This document shows, one piece after another, positions 44,955 to 56,384 of a DNA stretch of 64,000 nucleotides. The stretch comes from Acanthosepion lycidas (taxonomy: Eukaryota; Mollusca; Cephalopoda; Sepiida; Sepiidae), in the NCBI GenBank assembly GCA_963932145.1, contig OZ010580.1, forward strand, positions 33,809,167-33,873,166, written 5' to 3'. How positions within the stretch are numbered: position 1 is the stretch's first letter; every line of letters begins with the position of its first letter. A program made the translations under genes and the position numbers. A model generated the notes under the pieces. It saw only the letters and a list, made by a program, of their open reading frames with translations. It had not been told where the DNA came from and made no database searches.

Positions 44955-45060
44955 CTATGGTATATCGGTTAATGAGCTAGTGTTGCAAACAATTACAGCT
45001 CTGTATTGAGTTCAGTTCTTACTGGTCATCCCATACTTATGGCAAAAGAAAGCTAAGCTA
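44955..45060 (+). repeat. Weak tRNA-like SINE head
   Basis: GGTATATCGGTTAATGAGCT and, 45 bases later, GAGTTCAGTTCTTACTGG are spaced like A and B boxes. No body could be matched. Confidence 0.3.
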
Positions 45061-45194
45061 TCAACTGAAAAAAAAAAAGAGATATATAGATAGATATGCT
45101 TTACACGTGCGTGCACACACACACACACATATTTTTTTGTAAAATACATCTTTTGGTTGCTTTAGTACACATCATCAGTGATGTTTCTAGCTGA

Positions 45195-45305
45195 GGTTCA
45201 TTAGGGGTTTTGGGTCTTTCAACATCATACCCCCTCTCTACAGTGACCCAGACAATACTGATCGGGTATCAACTTGTGTACCTTCCGTCAGCTACAACTT
45301 TTTCC
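45195..45305. repeat. Dispersed repeat Y, copy 1 (copy 2 at 50760-50870)
   Basis: Both copies share ACAACATCATAC-CC-type, CAGTGACCCAGAC/ATGATGACCTAAT, TACTGATCGGGTATCAACTT and CGTCAGC(T/A)ACAACT blocks. The class is unknown. The open frames at 45210 and 50805 result from it. Confidence 0.5.
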
Positions 45306-45412
45306 ATCTTCCAAACTACACATCATATGATCATCTTGGCAATTTATTGTCGAATCCTGGATAACTTGCAGTTCACACTCTTCCATAAAAAAGGAAGGAA
45401 ACACAACCACAA

Positions 45413-45415
<3 letters not shown>

Positions 45416-45451
<36 letters not shown>
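45416..45451. repeat. (TA)n microsatellite
   Basis: A TA run; a second one lies at 45841-45869 and a third at 46127-46140. Confidence 0.95.
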
Positions 45452-45454
<3 letters not shown>

Positions 45455-45837
45455 GGGGTGTCTAGAAAGTGCTTTAATTGCTAGTTCATCCACAGTAAAT
45501 TTACATCGAGGTTCTTACATTTCACTGTTCTTGGCAGATTTTGTGTTATCACAATGTGGGATATTTAATAACAAATGTGATGGAAATGCAAAATAAGAAT
45601 CTAGATGAATTTGGCAGGATTAAAAAAAGAAAGAAAATTCTTTCTAAGTTTTTAAGCTCCCAGCATCTCTTGTTCATGTGCATGTATATGTCACAACAAC
45701 TTAAACAAATCCAATCCGATGAAGTACTAATGGATGAAACATGTCACAAAAACATTTCCAATTTGTCAAACATCTTTTCTTTCAAAATTATTCTTGATAT
45801 ATAAAAATATTTTTATATAAAATGTATATATTGTTAT

Positions 45838-45875
<38 letters not shown>

Positions 45876-45964
45876 CCAACTGATAATTGGTAGGGATAAT
45901 TCCAAGGAGGGCATTAATCCAAAGGGAGCTCAATTTAAGTAACAGAGCAATATAATTATAATGA

Positions 45965-46120
45965 GTAAAGACAATCCTTAAAAATCCATTTCGGTTATAA
46001 TTTATCTCATGAATATATTTAAATATTCATCTCTTCAAAACCTTTAGTCTGAATAGATGAATATTTAAATATATTCATGAGAAATTATAACCGAAATGAA
46101 TTTTTAAGTATTGACTTTAC
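45965..46120. mobile_element. 156-bp hairpin MITE
   Basis: GTAAAGACAATCCTTAAAAA at the left end pairs with TTTTTAAGTATTGACTTTAC at the right. Pairing continues through TTCGGTTATAATTT and TCATGAATATATTTAAATAT to a loop of about 24 bases. Confidence 0.8.
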
Positions 46121-46834
46121 TTATAAATATATATATATATTATAAATTAATTGATTTAAAATATGGGTTTTTTTTTTGCTACACAGTTCTAACCATGTTT
46201 CAAAAATGGAAGCTAAAAGCCCCGAATTTAATTTTGTAATTAAATTAAAGACATTGAGCACTATTTTGTAAAAATAAAAATATCTATAAGAACACCGGAT
46301 TATATATCTTACTGTTCTTTCTTTATATATCTGAGATTGGTAGGAACAGAGTGAATGAGTAAATGTAATGCAGTAAAAGTAAATTAAAAAGAAACTGAAA
46401 TTTCTTTTTCTCAGCAAGAACTGTAGACCTTTAGACACCCCTTTAATTCTGAAACCACTGAGCTACTTCATAATACAAGACTGTAATGACTCACCTAAAT
46501 CAATGTTTTATCTAAAAACTTGCTAAGGAGATTTAATATTGGACAACTGCCCATCCCAGTGCCAGTGCATTTGATTTGGTAATGATATCAATTGAAAAGA
46601 CATAATCAGTTAATGATTCACCTCTTTTTAAAACTACATTATACAAATGAACTGAATGAGGAAAAAAAAAAAAAAAAAATTAATCTTCCAGGATGAAGAG
46701 GTTCATAAACCAGAACGAAATGGCTGAAAGTGAATTAAAAGGTTTGTTTAGAACCAGTTGTTAAAAAAAAAAAAAAAAAAGAATGTATACAGGACAGACA
46801 TATGAAAAATTAGGGACACACAGATATAATTTCA

Positions 46835-47690
46835 TCCTGGATATGATGATAAACTACATTCAGTAGTAAAGTCTTTGATTGAGAGATTAGAGATTTTGAG
46901 GAGCATAGAACCACCTTTTAACTGCTGTTATTCCCAGGTCTACTCTGACCTAAAGTGATAGCACCTGTTAGGGTCCCAGCTATGGGCAAATAGTGAACCC
47001 CCAAACAAAAATCAACAGTACATTTTTATAATAAAATAACCAACAATATACTTTTGTAGCAAAATCACAATAAATGCAACACTAAAAAATATAGAAATAC
47101 ATTTTTATAGTAAAATTATTAACAATGCATTTTCTGATCTACAAACTATAAATCTAAAAACATACCTTTACCCTAAAAGTATGAATTTATGTGCAAAATA
47201 TCTGTAGTTAAAATTACGTACAAAATATTTAAATTTTGACATTAAATAACCCGTAGAGGTTGATATGCCACTAAACAAAGTCAATGAACCGACAATACCT
47301 ATTTATAGTAAAATTCTCAATATCTATTTAAAACAAAATGACCAACAATAAATTTTAACTGTAGTTGAAGGTATACAATATCCTTCTAAATATATTTAGT
47401 TGAAGCTATAAAATTGTGATTTCAGATTTAATTAACCCATAGAGGTTGATATACCATGAAACAAAATCAAACAACCAACATGAAAGAACTCATTCATAAT
47501 ATTAATCTATATAATATCCTACACTTTCTTAAACTATATGCACAAATGTTGAGTATCATCTACCATATATTCAGTTGTGAAAGCAGAATAACATATCATA
47601 TTTTCATTATTTCAAAGCTCCAAAGAAAATTAAATTTTGCCATTAAATGATCCATAAGGACTTTGATGTGACATTAAAGAAACAAATCAA
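46835..47690 (+). repeat. Unclassified dispersed repeat X, longest copy
   Basis: It is homologous to 37680-38310 with extra material in the middle. Inside, a block with TTAAATAACCCGTAGAGGTT at about 47240 is repeated with changes at about 47430 (ATTAACCCATAGAGGTTGAT), so part of the repeat is duplicated in tandem. The frame at 47456-47650 is not coding. Poly-A runs at 46660 and 46763 lie to its left. Confidence 0.7.
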
Positions 47691-47699
47691 TTAATCATA

Positions 47700-49290
47700 A
47701 TTACAGGCAAATGATAATCTACGCTCACAGTAATGGCATATACACAAACAGAAACATAGTAAGCATGTATGGCCACACACATATATAAATGTATCAGAAA
47801 GCTGATCAATAAATCCATAGCCTTAAAATTAGGCTATATACTCTCATGACTACCTGCAGATCCATTAATGATCCAATCTAATTGGAGAGAACATCTATTT
47901 TAGCATTTAATAAAGTCAAATGATTCAAGAAGGTTAAACTTTGAAATATAAAATATTCATCTATGCTAAGACTGTGTTAGTAACCTTGAATTTCCAAAAA
48001 TGGATGCTTGTAACATGTTGACATCAAAGGATATCTATGATTTAAGATACCAAGGTGCAGTTGGAAGGAAGGAAAGAATGTTTTTTGATGTTAACACTTT
48101 ATTTTAGGACTATCCTTGGAGTGAAAATCTTAATATCCATTGACAATTTGGCTTGAGCAGTGCTTAAAATTATTTTATTGGTAGGATTTTCTGAGAATAA
48201 TTAGCAATGTCAGCTTATTAGTTAATTTTGATTTCCAAATCAGATTTAAATCATATTGAAATAAACTGATGATAGGTATAATAGTTTCTCAAAATGGCTA
48301 AATAGTTGATCTGACATTAAGATTCAAGATTATCAAGAGGAAAACCAAATAATGCGTTCACAAAATTTAGTCATAAAGCAAACAGAAAGATGCCTATTAT
48401 GAAGTCACCTTGATTTTTGTAAAGGTTTCTATGGAAAATACTTTGAGTACTGCTACTTACTGAAATATCCTACTAATACACAGAATACCAAGAAAGACTA
48501 TTAATATTTGACCTCATGAAAAAGGAATAGGAAGGGGTTTTTTTTTTTTTTTAGTAGATTCTCATTTGTTTCATGAAGCTTATATGAGAGAAGCAAGCTT
48601 TTGACTATTGGATGCACTAAGTAGATCAGGCTTTACAGAGTTGACACTTTTTGCTCTTTCTTTGCAACTTCATTCAATGATGGAAGCCCTTGTGCCTTTA
48701 TGTCACTGTCAGCTGTCTCAGTTTCCCCACAGCTTCTGCAGGAGATTAGAGTTCTTTTCAAGTATTTTTGTGCTTATTTAGTATGCTTTTCTATCTTGAA
48801 TAGGCAGCATGCAGATTGGTACAATGCTTTTAAACAAGAATGCAAAATATTTTTGCTTAAACAAAAATGAATAAAGTTTATAAATAAATAAACTTGAGTA
48901 AATTTTGATTTCACAATCATTTAGATTACATTACTGTTATAACCTAGGGAAGATTACTGAATAGAATAATCACACGAAAGTTGGTAATGAACAATAATAC
49001 TTAGAACAAGAACAACACATACAAGATTTGCCAGTGATGCATAGAAGAAGTAGTCAACTGCTAGAAGTGAGTCAAGTGAATTTTACAATGAATCTCCAAC
49101 TGCAGACCACCATACAGTATTTACTACTGTAAATATGTGAATGGGGCCATACCCACTATCGTCCTTAGGTATGCTACAACAAATATTAAATTTTAATTTT
49201 GCATATTTCTTAAAAAAAAATATTTACACACCATGCTAAATCCAAACAGTTTGTACATGCTTTTAACTAGTTCCTTTTGGTACATCAGGT
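47700..49290. other. AT-rich stretch, nothing recognised
   Basis: No protein signature or clear repeat could be assigned. Confidence 0.5.
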
Positions 49291-49293
49291 TTT

Positions 49294-49450
49294 AGCATTT
49301 TCCTTCTATTGGATTACCGTGTCTTTATAAGAATGTCTACCACTACAGTTTTTCCAATTTAGCATTTTCCTTCTACCAGATTATTGCCTCGTCATGATAA
49401 TGTCTACTATTTCAGATTTTCCAATTTAGCATTTTCCTTTTACCAGATTT
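49294..49450. repeat. Minisatellite, 67-bp period, about 2.3 copies
   Basis: AGCATTTTCCTTCTA starts at 49294, 49361 and 49428. Between them TAATGTCTACTA-type and TTTTTCCAATTT blocks repeat in register. Confidence 0.85.
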
Positions 49451-51200
49451 AGTTCAGTCTGTTGCTTCTGGATTGATTTTCTAAGTTTATTGATTCCAGT
49501 TGATGCTTTTAGTTGATATTTAATTCCTTTTTTTTTATTTTAATTCAATCAACTACTTTGAATATATTTTTTTTTATTATTTTTCTTTTTATCTGAAATT
49601 TTTACTTTTATTCTTAGGTTTTTAATATTGTTGATGTTAAGCTTACAGTCTCTATTTTGTTAACATTAAAATCTATATGCTTTTCAAATTTTAATTTTTT
49701 GCACATTTTTATACACACACACACATATATATAGTTGCTTTTTATTTGTTGCTATCATTCTCTTTTAAAAGGTGGTATTATAGTCAGGCCTTAAGTTATG
49801 ATTATAGACAGTGTTAAGATAATTTGATTAAGAAAAATCTTTTTCATTTTGAATGATTCCACCGCTAAAGAAATTTTTTGCTCCATGTTCAACTTTTTAT
49901 ATTTTCCCCAGGAGCTAGCTACAATAGCATGCTTTGCTTCAATTAGTGGAAGAAAAGGAATTAGATTCATTCCTATGCATATAATAAATGTAAATTTTTA
50001 GAAATAGTAAAAAAGAAAATTAAAAAAAAATAGAGATAAAATTTTCTTCATTTCAATTTCTTTATTCTAGTTATTGTCTTTCATTCTTAACAGCATTATA
50101 ACAATTTGTAGTCATGATAAATTAATAAAATTTCTGTTCTTTCACATAACCTGGGGGAATTATTCAAAAGTTGATCTGCTGCTGACTGAAGAAAAAAAGT
50201 CATAGAAGAAAAGTCAAAAGGTACCCTTTGTTAAGGTAAGATAAACTTTGGATTGCAGGTAGGAAAAAAACACACAAAAAATAAGTAATAGTTTCAGTTA
50301 AGAAAAGTTAATTCTTTCATTTGGATGTGTGTGTAGCAAAGTGATTCTCAGTACAGAAAGTGGGAATGATACATCAAGGTTGTTTTGTTTGCACAAATAC
50401 CATCAAAAATGTATGAGCCTATCCAGAGCTTAATAGCAGGGCTGACTGAGCTCTCTAGTTGGACGCCAATCTAGGAGAAGAACAACTCTGAATTCAAATT
50501 CAGGCTAGTTACTCCATTGTATATAAAAACCTACCAAAGTAGCAACATCTCATATGGTGTGGGTGAGAGTCCACTGAGTTTAACAACATCAATAATTTTA
50601 ATAAAGTAAGTAATAATTTATTTAATGTAACTTAATAAAAAAAAAAGTCATTTATATTCATGAAATAAATAATTCTTTAATAAACAAGTATTTTAAAATA
50701 TTACTTTCATTCTTATAAATTAATAAGACTTATCAATATTTAGCTGATTAAAATATTTCATTAGGGATTTTACAACATCATACGCCTTCTCCATGATGAC
50801 CTAATTGATATTGATCAGATATCGACTTGTGTGTCAGCCGTCAGCAACAACTCTTCTCACAATCGAATGCTATCTTAACCCACTGCAGCAAAAGAACTCC
50901 TTAGGCTTCCATAGTCCAATTTACAATCAACTTCTGGTTCACTATCATCTATGTTCTTCTCAAAAAATACATTATTTCTTTTCTCTATGATTAAAAATGT
51001 GTATATTTCAACTTATCTGACAATTTATCTTCTAACTTCTAAAAGGTTCTTTCTAACCTGATTCTAAATATATAAGTTTGTGAATTTTCGAATTATAAAT
51101 TTTCCCAAGTTATAAAGTTTTGTACAAATCCCAACTGGGGTTACAAGATGGCTCTATGAAGGTTGTCTTTCTTGTTTGAGTTTTATTGGAAAATCACTGC
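49451..51200. other. AT-rich stretch with possible SINE near 50430 and repeat Y copy 2 at 50760-50870
   Basis: Around 50440-50560 GCTCTCTAGTTGGACGCCAA and GAATTCAAATTCAGGCT suggest a degraded tRNA-type SINE. Nothing else was recognised. Confidence 0.35.
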
Positions 51201-51219
51201 ATGTTTTTTTCTTTTACAT

Positions 51220-51480
51220 TTTTTACAATAATGTTCACTCTGTACAAGGCCCAAGAGTTACTCGTGGTAGAGGTTTACAGAGTAAAAGTTACTTTTTATG
51301 GAGATATAGCAAGAAGGTAATGGTTAACTCTAGACTTGAAGAGGCTAAGACTGTAGTGATTGGGGAAGCAACTTCTTGGGAGTTGGTTCCATAAAGCAGC
51401 AGTTCATTGGAAGAAGTTGCTGATGTGGAACTTACATCTCCCAATGAAATACAAAGGAAATGAGGCTGGTTCACTACAAT
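51220..51480 (-). pseudogene. Jockey/I-like LINE 3' end (family II)
   Basis: CACTCTGTACAAGGCCCAAG, GACTTGAAGAGGCTAAGACT and GGGAGTTGGTTCCATAAAGC are the complement of the family II C-terminus and UTR seen at 19290-19500. It is broken off at about 51480 where an RTE-like piece begins. Confidence 0.7.
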
Positions 51481-51483
51481 TGT

Positions 51484-51845
51484 TTTACTCTATCCCTCTT
51501 GCCTTTAATCTGTCCTGTGAGTATCAAATTTTCCAAGCCTTCTTTCCTCATTATGTGCACTAGAAATTTCAACAATCTTTTTCTTAAGTGTCCTTTTTGT
51601 TTCCATTTTTTTTAGAACTTTGTCATTGCTCACATGTTTAGTCTATAGTATTCTCAGCATCCTTCTATAGAACCACATTTCTGTTGCTTCATCTCTTCTT
51701 CATCTTTGAGGAGATTGTTCAGCATTCACTGCCATATAGGAGGGCTGATATTACATAATACTTCAGTGATTCCTTGCTCGTTTGTTTCTAATAAAGTTTT
51801 TCTGTTTCTTAATATTTTGCTTAGCTTTTGGAAGGCATAAGAATG
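51484..51845 (-). pseudogene. RTE-like LINE fragment
   Basis: Nearly colinear with 63000-63340: TCCTGTGAGT-TCA, TTCCATTTTTTTTAGAACTT, CATATAGGAGGGCTGATATT and TTGCTTAGCTTTTGGAAGGC. It encodes, with frame breaks, the region from DAFQKLSK to the IRKRQ block. Confidence 0.75.
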
Positions 51846-51989
51846 CTAGAAAATCAGTTTTTATTTGAGACTATGACAAAAGAATGCTGCTATATTTTGA
51901 AGTTTTTTTAGATGAAGACTTTCATTATTACTTTTATTTATTTTATTTTTTATTGATGTTATTATTATTGCTTTTTATCATAACACTGT

Positions 51990-52370
51990 TAATACTGTTT
52001 GACTTCTACCTCAAATAGTACTTTTTTCTACATAATAAAGTTTATCAAATATAAGGCTTAAGAGCCACTCAAAGTAAAGTGTTACTGTCAAAATGGTAAA
52101 ACTTGATGAGGTGTGTGATATGGATGGAAGAAGGAAAGATAGCAAATAACCCTTGACTTGAAGCTGTCAAGGACTGAAGTATTTAGGGGAGCAATAGAAT
52201 AGGAGTGTTCTGCAAATTAACAATTCTTGGAAAAAGCTGTCTGAGTTGAAGTTTTTGCTTACATTTGAAACATGGCAGAAATTATGGTGATTTGACCCTG
52301 TAGAAGTGACATGGCGTGTTCTAGCTCTAAAAATCTGGTTGGTGGGGAATAAAGAATACTGATAGATTTC
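51990..52370 (-). pseudogene. Jockey-like LINE C-terminal fragment (third subfamily)
   Basis: The minus frame 52412-52167 contains IFRARTRHVTSTGSNHHNF, VSKNFNSDSFFQELLI and FYCSPKYFSP. These correspond to the 'TFRxRTRH ... SFFPRTxxLWN' end of Jockey-like ORFs, with some residues changed. Confidence 0.7.
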
Positions 52371-52379
52371 TTTTTTTAA

Positions 52380-52713
52380 TTTAAAGTGAGGTTCACACTG
52401 CACAAGGCCCAAGGGCCACTCTGGGTAGACGGTTACAGTAAGAGGCAGTTTATGCAGATAGGAGGGAAAGATAATGGTTAACCCTAGATTTGAACAGATT
52501 AAGATTGTAGTGATTGAGGAAACATCCTGTTAGGAGTCAGTTCCACAGAGCAGTGGTTCGTGGGAAGAAGCTGCTCGAGTGGAACTTACTTCTCACCAAT
52601 AGAATATGCAGGGAATTTGGGTGGCATGAAAGGTCTTGGAAGGGAATGTTCTAATTAGCAGAACAAGGAATGCAGTTTATCCAAGCACTTTCCATGGAAG
52701 TAGTGATAGAACG
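52380..52713 (-). pseudogene. Jockey/I-like LINE 3' end (family II), cut by an insert
   Basis: GCACAAGGCCCAAGGGCCAC, GATTTGAACAGATTAAGATT and GAGTCAGTTCCACAGAGCAG match family II. At 52713 (after GTGATAGAACG) the similarity stops abruptly where a T run and the TAGGTAC-ended repeat begin. Confidence 0.75.
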
Positions 52714-53805
52714 TTTTTTTTTTTTGTTTTTTTAAGTACTGTACCATAAGTTTGTTGATACTATCTGGAGAAATTATAAATACTATAAAAAAAAAAGATA
52801 CAAGTGCTGCACTGCTGACGTTTTTTATTTATTGCACGCACGATACTTCCGGCTTCTGTAGATTTCATTTGGTAAAAATTATCGACACAAATTAATTTTT
52901 TTAAAATAAGCAGGGTTGTTAGTTTGTAATAAGCTTTGGAAATTATAATCTGTAAATATATATCTACTTAAAAACAGCATTCGTTAAGTTCTACAAGCTT
53001 TTCCATAATTTTAGAAGAATTAACAACATAATGTAAAAATAAAAATAAATATTACAGAAATAACAAATAATTGTAGGTAATTGTTTTAAAAATTCATTTT
53101 TCATCGAAATATCTTTTTGCTTTCAGACAATATTGTCCATGTTTATTGGAATAAATAAAAGCAATTAAAAGCTTTTGAAATTGAATAATATTTTTGTTTT
53201 ATTGAGTTTTGTATGTTACACTTCAGAGACGATTTTCAGGTAGAGGGGTTCCAACTAAAAAAAAAACAAAAACATGATTTGGTTTCCTCAAAGCATTGTA
53301 AAAAATATAATCTATATAATCTAATATAATCACTAATCTCCTCAAAATTGAAATTATCGAGTTTTCTTACAATTAGTTAGAGGGGGTAATACATATGAAA
53401 AAAAAAATTTCTGACATGACTTTACTAAAAATAAAATATATTTATAATAAGTTCCATCATTTGTGAATAGTTTCTGAAGGTTTCGCTAAAATCTGACAAT
53501 TATTTTTATTTTTGCAAGATTTTCCAAATTAATGTGTGTCAAACAGGAAAAAAACACGCTAAAATTTTATATGTTACTTTATCGGCCCATTTCATAAAAA
53601 GAGAAACAAGGTTTTTTTAATCAAAATTTACAATGTTCTAAAAAAGAATGAAAAATTTTAAAAAATAAGTAAAAAATACTTTGATCTTTCCTCTCAATAA
53701 TAACATAAGCATTTAGACGCTAAAATTTTGTTTTCATCAACTTTGGCGTCTTTTTCATCATGCTATGCTCTGTTTTTAGCGATCTCATGAAAGTACCTAT
53801 TTTAA
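52714..53805 (-). mobile_element. AT-rich insert ending in TAGGTAC repeat, copy 2
   Basis: The right end (53799 leftward: TAGGTACTTTCATGAGATCG) matches 34215 onward over about 150 bases. The interior is AT-rich with no coding frame. It lies between a LINE family II piece and an RTE 3' end, so it is probably an inserted element; the left boundary near 52714 is inferred only from the LINE break. Confidence 0.5.
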
Positions 53806-53847
53806 CATATCCATCATAGCTGTATATGCACTGACAGCATAAAGCAT

Positions 53848-53960
53848 GAAACAAGAAATTGAAAAAAAAACTTTACTATGAGCTACATAGGACAGGAAAT
53901 TGTAGATAGCCAGGATAGCCTACATCCTGAAGGGACATGTCACACAGAAGAAGAATCTTG
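53848..53960 (+). pseudogene. RTE-like LINE 3' end
   Basis: The translation gives ATYDRKLWIARIAYILKGH, the last residues of RTE-like ORFs as at 44560-44640 and 63600. It is a 3' stub only. Confidence 0.65.
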
Positions 53961-53969
53961 GCAATGTCA

Positions 53970-54859
53970 ATAAGATAAAATAGTCCATCCCTTTTTGAAG
54001 GGACTGCATGAAATATCAGCAATATCAATAATTTATTGGCTTTGTTCCTGCTAAAATTAAATTGCTTTTTTTTTATAACTAATCTTTGTTATTTTTGTTT
54101 GAACTGTGCATTTGAGCATCCCATAAATATTATATATAAAGCTCTTTCCTAGTTATTAATGTTGCTGTCATGCAGTTCAAATCAGATTTAACAGAACAGT
54201 TATTTTGGTACAGAGGAAGATGACAGATGTATTAACTATTTAAAATCTTTGCAAACCAACTTCTATCTAAACATTTATCATCAGCCACAATAAAGAAATT
54301 AATTTTTCTTATTAGCTAAACACGTCTATGTTTAATAAATAAACACAAAAGCAGTGTTTGAATTTCCTACATCATAACACAATCATATGATAAAACAAGT
54401 AAGTATTAATAATTATTCTGCAAGAATATAATTAATTGTAACTAATTCCTATAGTGTCAAAGCAAGAGGACACTATAAGCAGATTATGACTGTGATTGGA
54501 GAACAGAATTCAGTCTTACTAATTTTATTAGTCAAGATAAGAAAAGTGTAGAAAATAAATTATAATACTCTGCTGAGATTTGAGTTAAATCTTTACTAAA
54601 TTCTACTCATTTTATTTTTCTTGTTAGTAATCTTTCTCTTTTTGGTATTTTACAATTTACAAAAAAATCTAACTCCAGATAGCTAAAGAATTTCAAGGTA
54701 TAGTTTGTTTGCAGAACTCTTTGTTATTTAAAAACGTAAATGATTGCTATTAATATCATTGTGTTTGTAAAATATTTGATTCTCCAAAGCCAGGACAATA
54801 CAAAAATAAAATCAATTGTTCAAAGAATTTCAAATTTTTATCAGGAATTTAGCACTGAT

Positions 54860-54890
<31 letters not shown>

Positions 54891-55040
54891 TCACCAAAGA
54901 CTATTATTATTGTCTTCTTGTTAGAATTCTCAGTGATAACTTTACTATAAATCACTTGTTCTGTTGCCCATGTCTAGGGATATCTTATTCAGTCCTGATC
55001 AGTTCCTGTTCTTCACCCCCATACAGGGTTCAGTTTAAAA
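53970..55040. other. AT-rich stretch, nothing recognised
   Basis: A run of A lies at 54866-54890. No signature was seen. Confidence 0.5.
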
Positions 55041-55044
55041 TTCA

Positions 55045-55444
55045 GAAGTATCAGTGTACAATGATAACAACAAAGATAAGGAAAATTAGTCTGCATATAA
55101 ATAATGTAAACTTCTCATCCCAGAAATTTAGTTTGGTTTTGTTTATCTGCCTCTGCACATTACCATGTGCAGAATCAGATACTTGCACTCAGTGGAAACA
55201 GGTGAACAATAACTGAACAGTACTAAGTAAGAACTAGATGATATCCATAGACATGAACAGTGGAACGAGAACAGTCTACACCCACAGATTAAACAAAAGT
55301 TTCAATTCAGAGCTCCCTGTAGATTACACAGAGGAAGGCCAGAGGGCATATCAGCTAAAATGTTGTGATAATAACAACAAAGATGAGGACAATAGTTCAA
55401 ATAGTGTAAATAATGATAACTCTTCATCCCAGAAATTCAAACAG
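55045..55444 (+). repeat. Two copies of a ~90-bp repeat, 305 bp apart
   Basis: GATAACAACAAAGATAAGGA ... CTTCTCATCCCAGAAATTTA at 55060-55130 recurs as GATAATAACAACAAAGATGA ... CTTCATCCCAGAAATTCAAA at 55366-55440. Related sequence also lies on both sides of the mariner (56238-56293 inverted; 57661-57735 direct). The open frames at 54956-55216 and 55238-55462 run through the copies and show no domain; I do not call them genes. Confidence 0.6.
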
Positions 55445-55554
55445 AAAATGCTTTCATTATAGTCACAATAAAAAATGGTCCTTTTAATTTAATTTCTCTG
55501 TTCTAACCTCACAGCTGGCATTCTTGGTAGAAAGTTGATAGTTATTCATATATA

Positions 55555-55775
55555 CAGGGTGGCAATTCACTATACAGTTATTTACAATGAAAATTAAGAT
55601 AAAGCAATCAACAGTCCAGAAATTTATTAATTAAATCGTTCTGGTTAATAAAATTAAAATGCTATGGTAAACAATAGTAAATTAATTACCAATACTGTTT
55701 GAACTGCAAGCCATCTGCTTCAATGCCTTGCTTTTTTATTATAAATAACTGTATAGTGACTTTATTGCCACCCTG
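55555..55775. mobile_element. 221-bp MITE with CAGGGTGGCAAT ends
   Basis: CAGGGTGGCAATTCACTATA at the left is mirrored by TATAGTGACTTTATTGCCAC and CCTG at the right. The inverted repeats are about 34 bp, interrupted by a few bases. TA lies on both sides. A partial copy of its right part lies inverted at 57955-58040 (ATACAGTTATTTATAATAAA ... GCATTGAAGCAG). Confidence 0.75.
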
Positions 55776-56306
55776 TATATCTGATTAACATAAAAAACAA
55801 TAGACATTGTCTATATTGCAGGATTTAATTTTGCTATTAAATATTTTGCAAATAAAAAAGATAAAGTGCATTAACCTTTAGTAAAGTCTTTATTTAAACA
55901 GGATGTAACTGTATGTTCTGTGATTGCCATTTGAGCAATTTATTATTCAAAGTAAGTTGTGAGGTTAAATCTATTAAAAAAAAAAAAACAAAAAAAAAAA
56001 ACAATTGATAGCCAACAAGTAACAAAAATAATCTAGTGGTATTTACTGTGTTCTATTTAGTCTAGCACAAGGCCAGATGTGATGTTCAGGAAAATTGTAT
56101 TGGATCAATCATCCAAGTGGAAAAGGCAGTAGTTCTCAATTTTTTTTTACCCATGGACCATTTTTGCTCTTAATTTTTTTTTTGGACCCCTATAACTATT
56201 CGATAAAGAAAAAAAAAGCATATTTTATTTTTTACTAATAGATAAGTTCAATTATTTACAGTATTTGGACTATTGCCCTCATCTTTGTTGCCATATTTAT
56301 TACAAT

Positions 56307-56339
56307 GTTTCGGTCGTCATGCGCTCCGGCCTTCTTCAG
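56307..56339 (-). ncRNA. Hammerhead-like hairpin motif
   Basis: On the minus strand CTGAAGA, A, then GGCCGGAGCGCATGACGACC, whose ends GGCCG/CGACC pair with one mismatch, then GAAAC. The downstream sequence ATTGTAATAAATATGGCAAC leads into the ~90-bp repeat described at 55045-55444, so the motif seems to be part of that repeat unit. Confidence 0.4.
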
Positions 56340-56384
56340 GTGGTTGGAATGTCAAACTCAACTCTTTACATTTACATTGTAATA

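Noticed and set aside
54956..55462. Two consecutive plus-strand open frames (86 and 74 codons)
   Set aside because: Both run through copies of a non-coding ~90-bp repeat, and the Asn/Asp-rich segment comes from that repeat.
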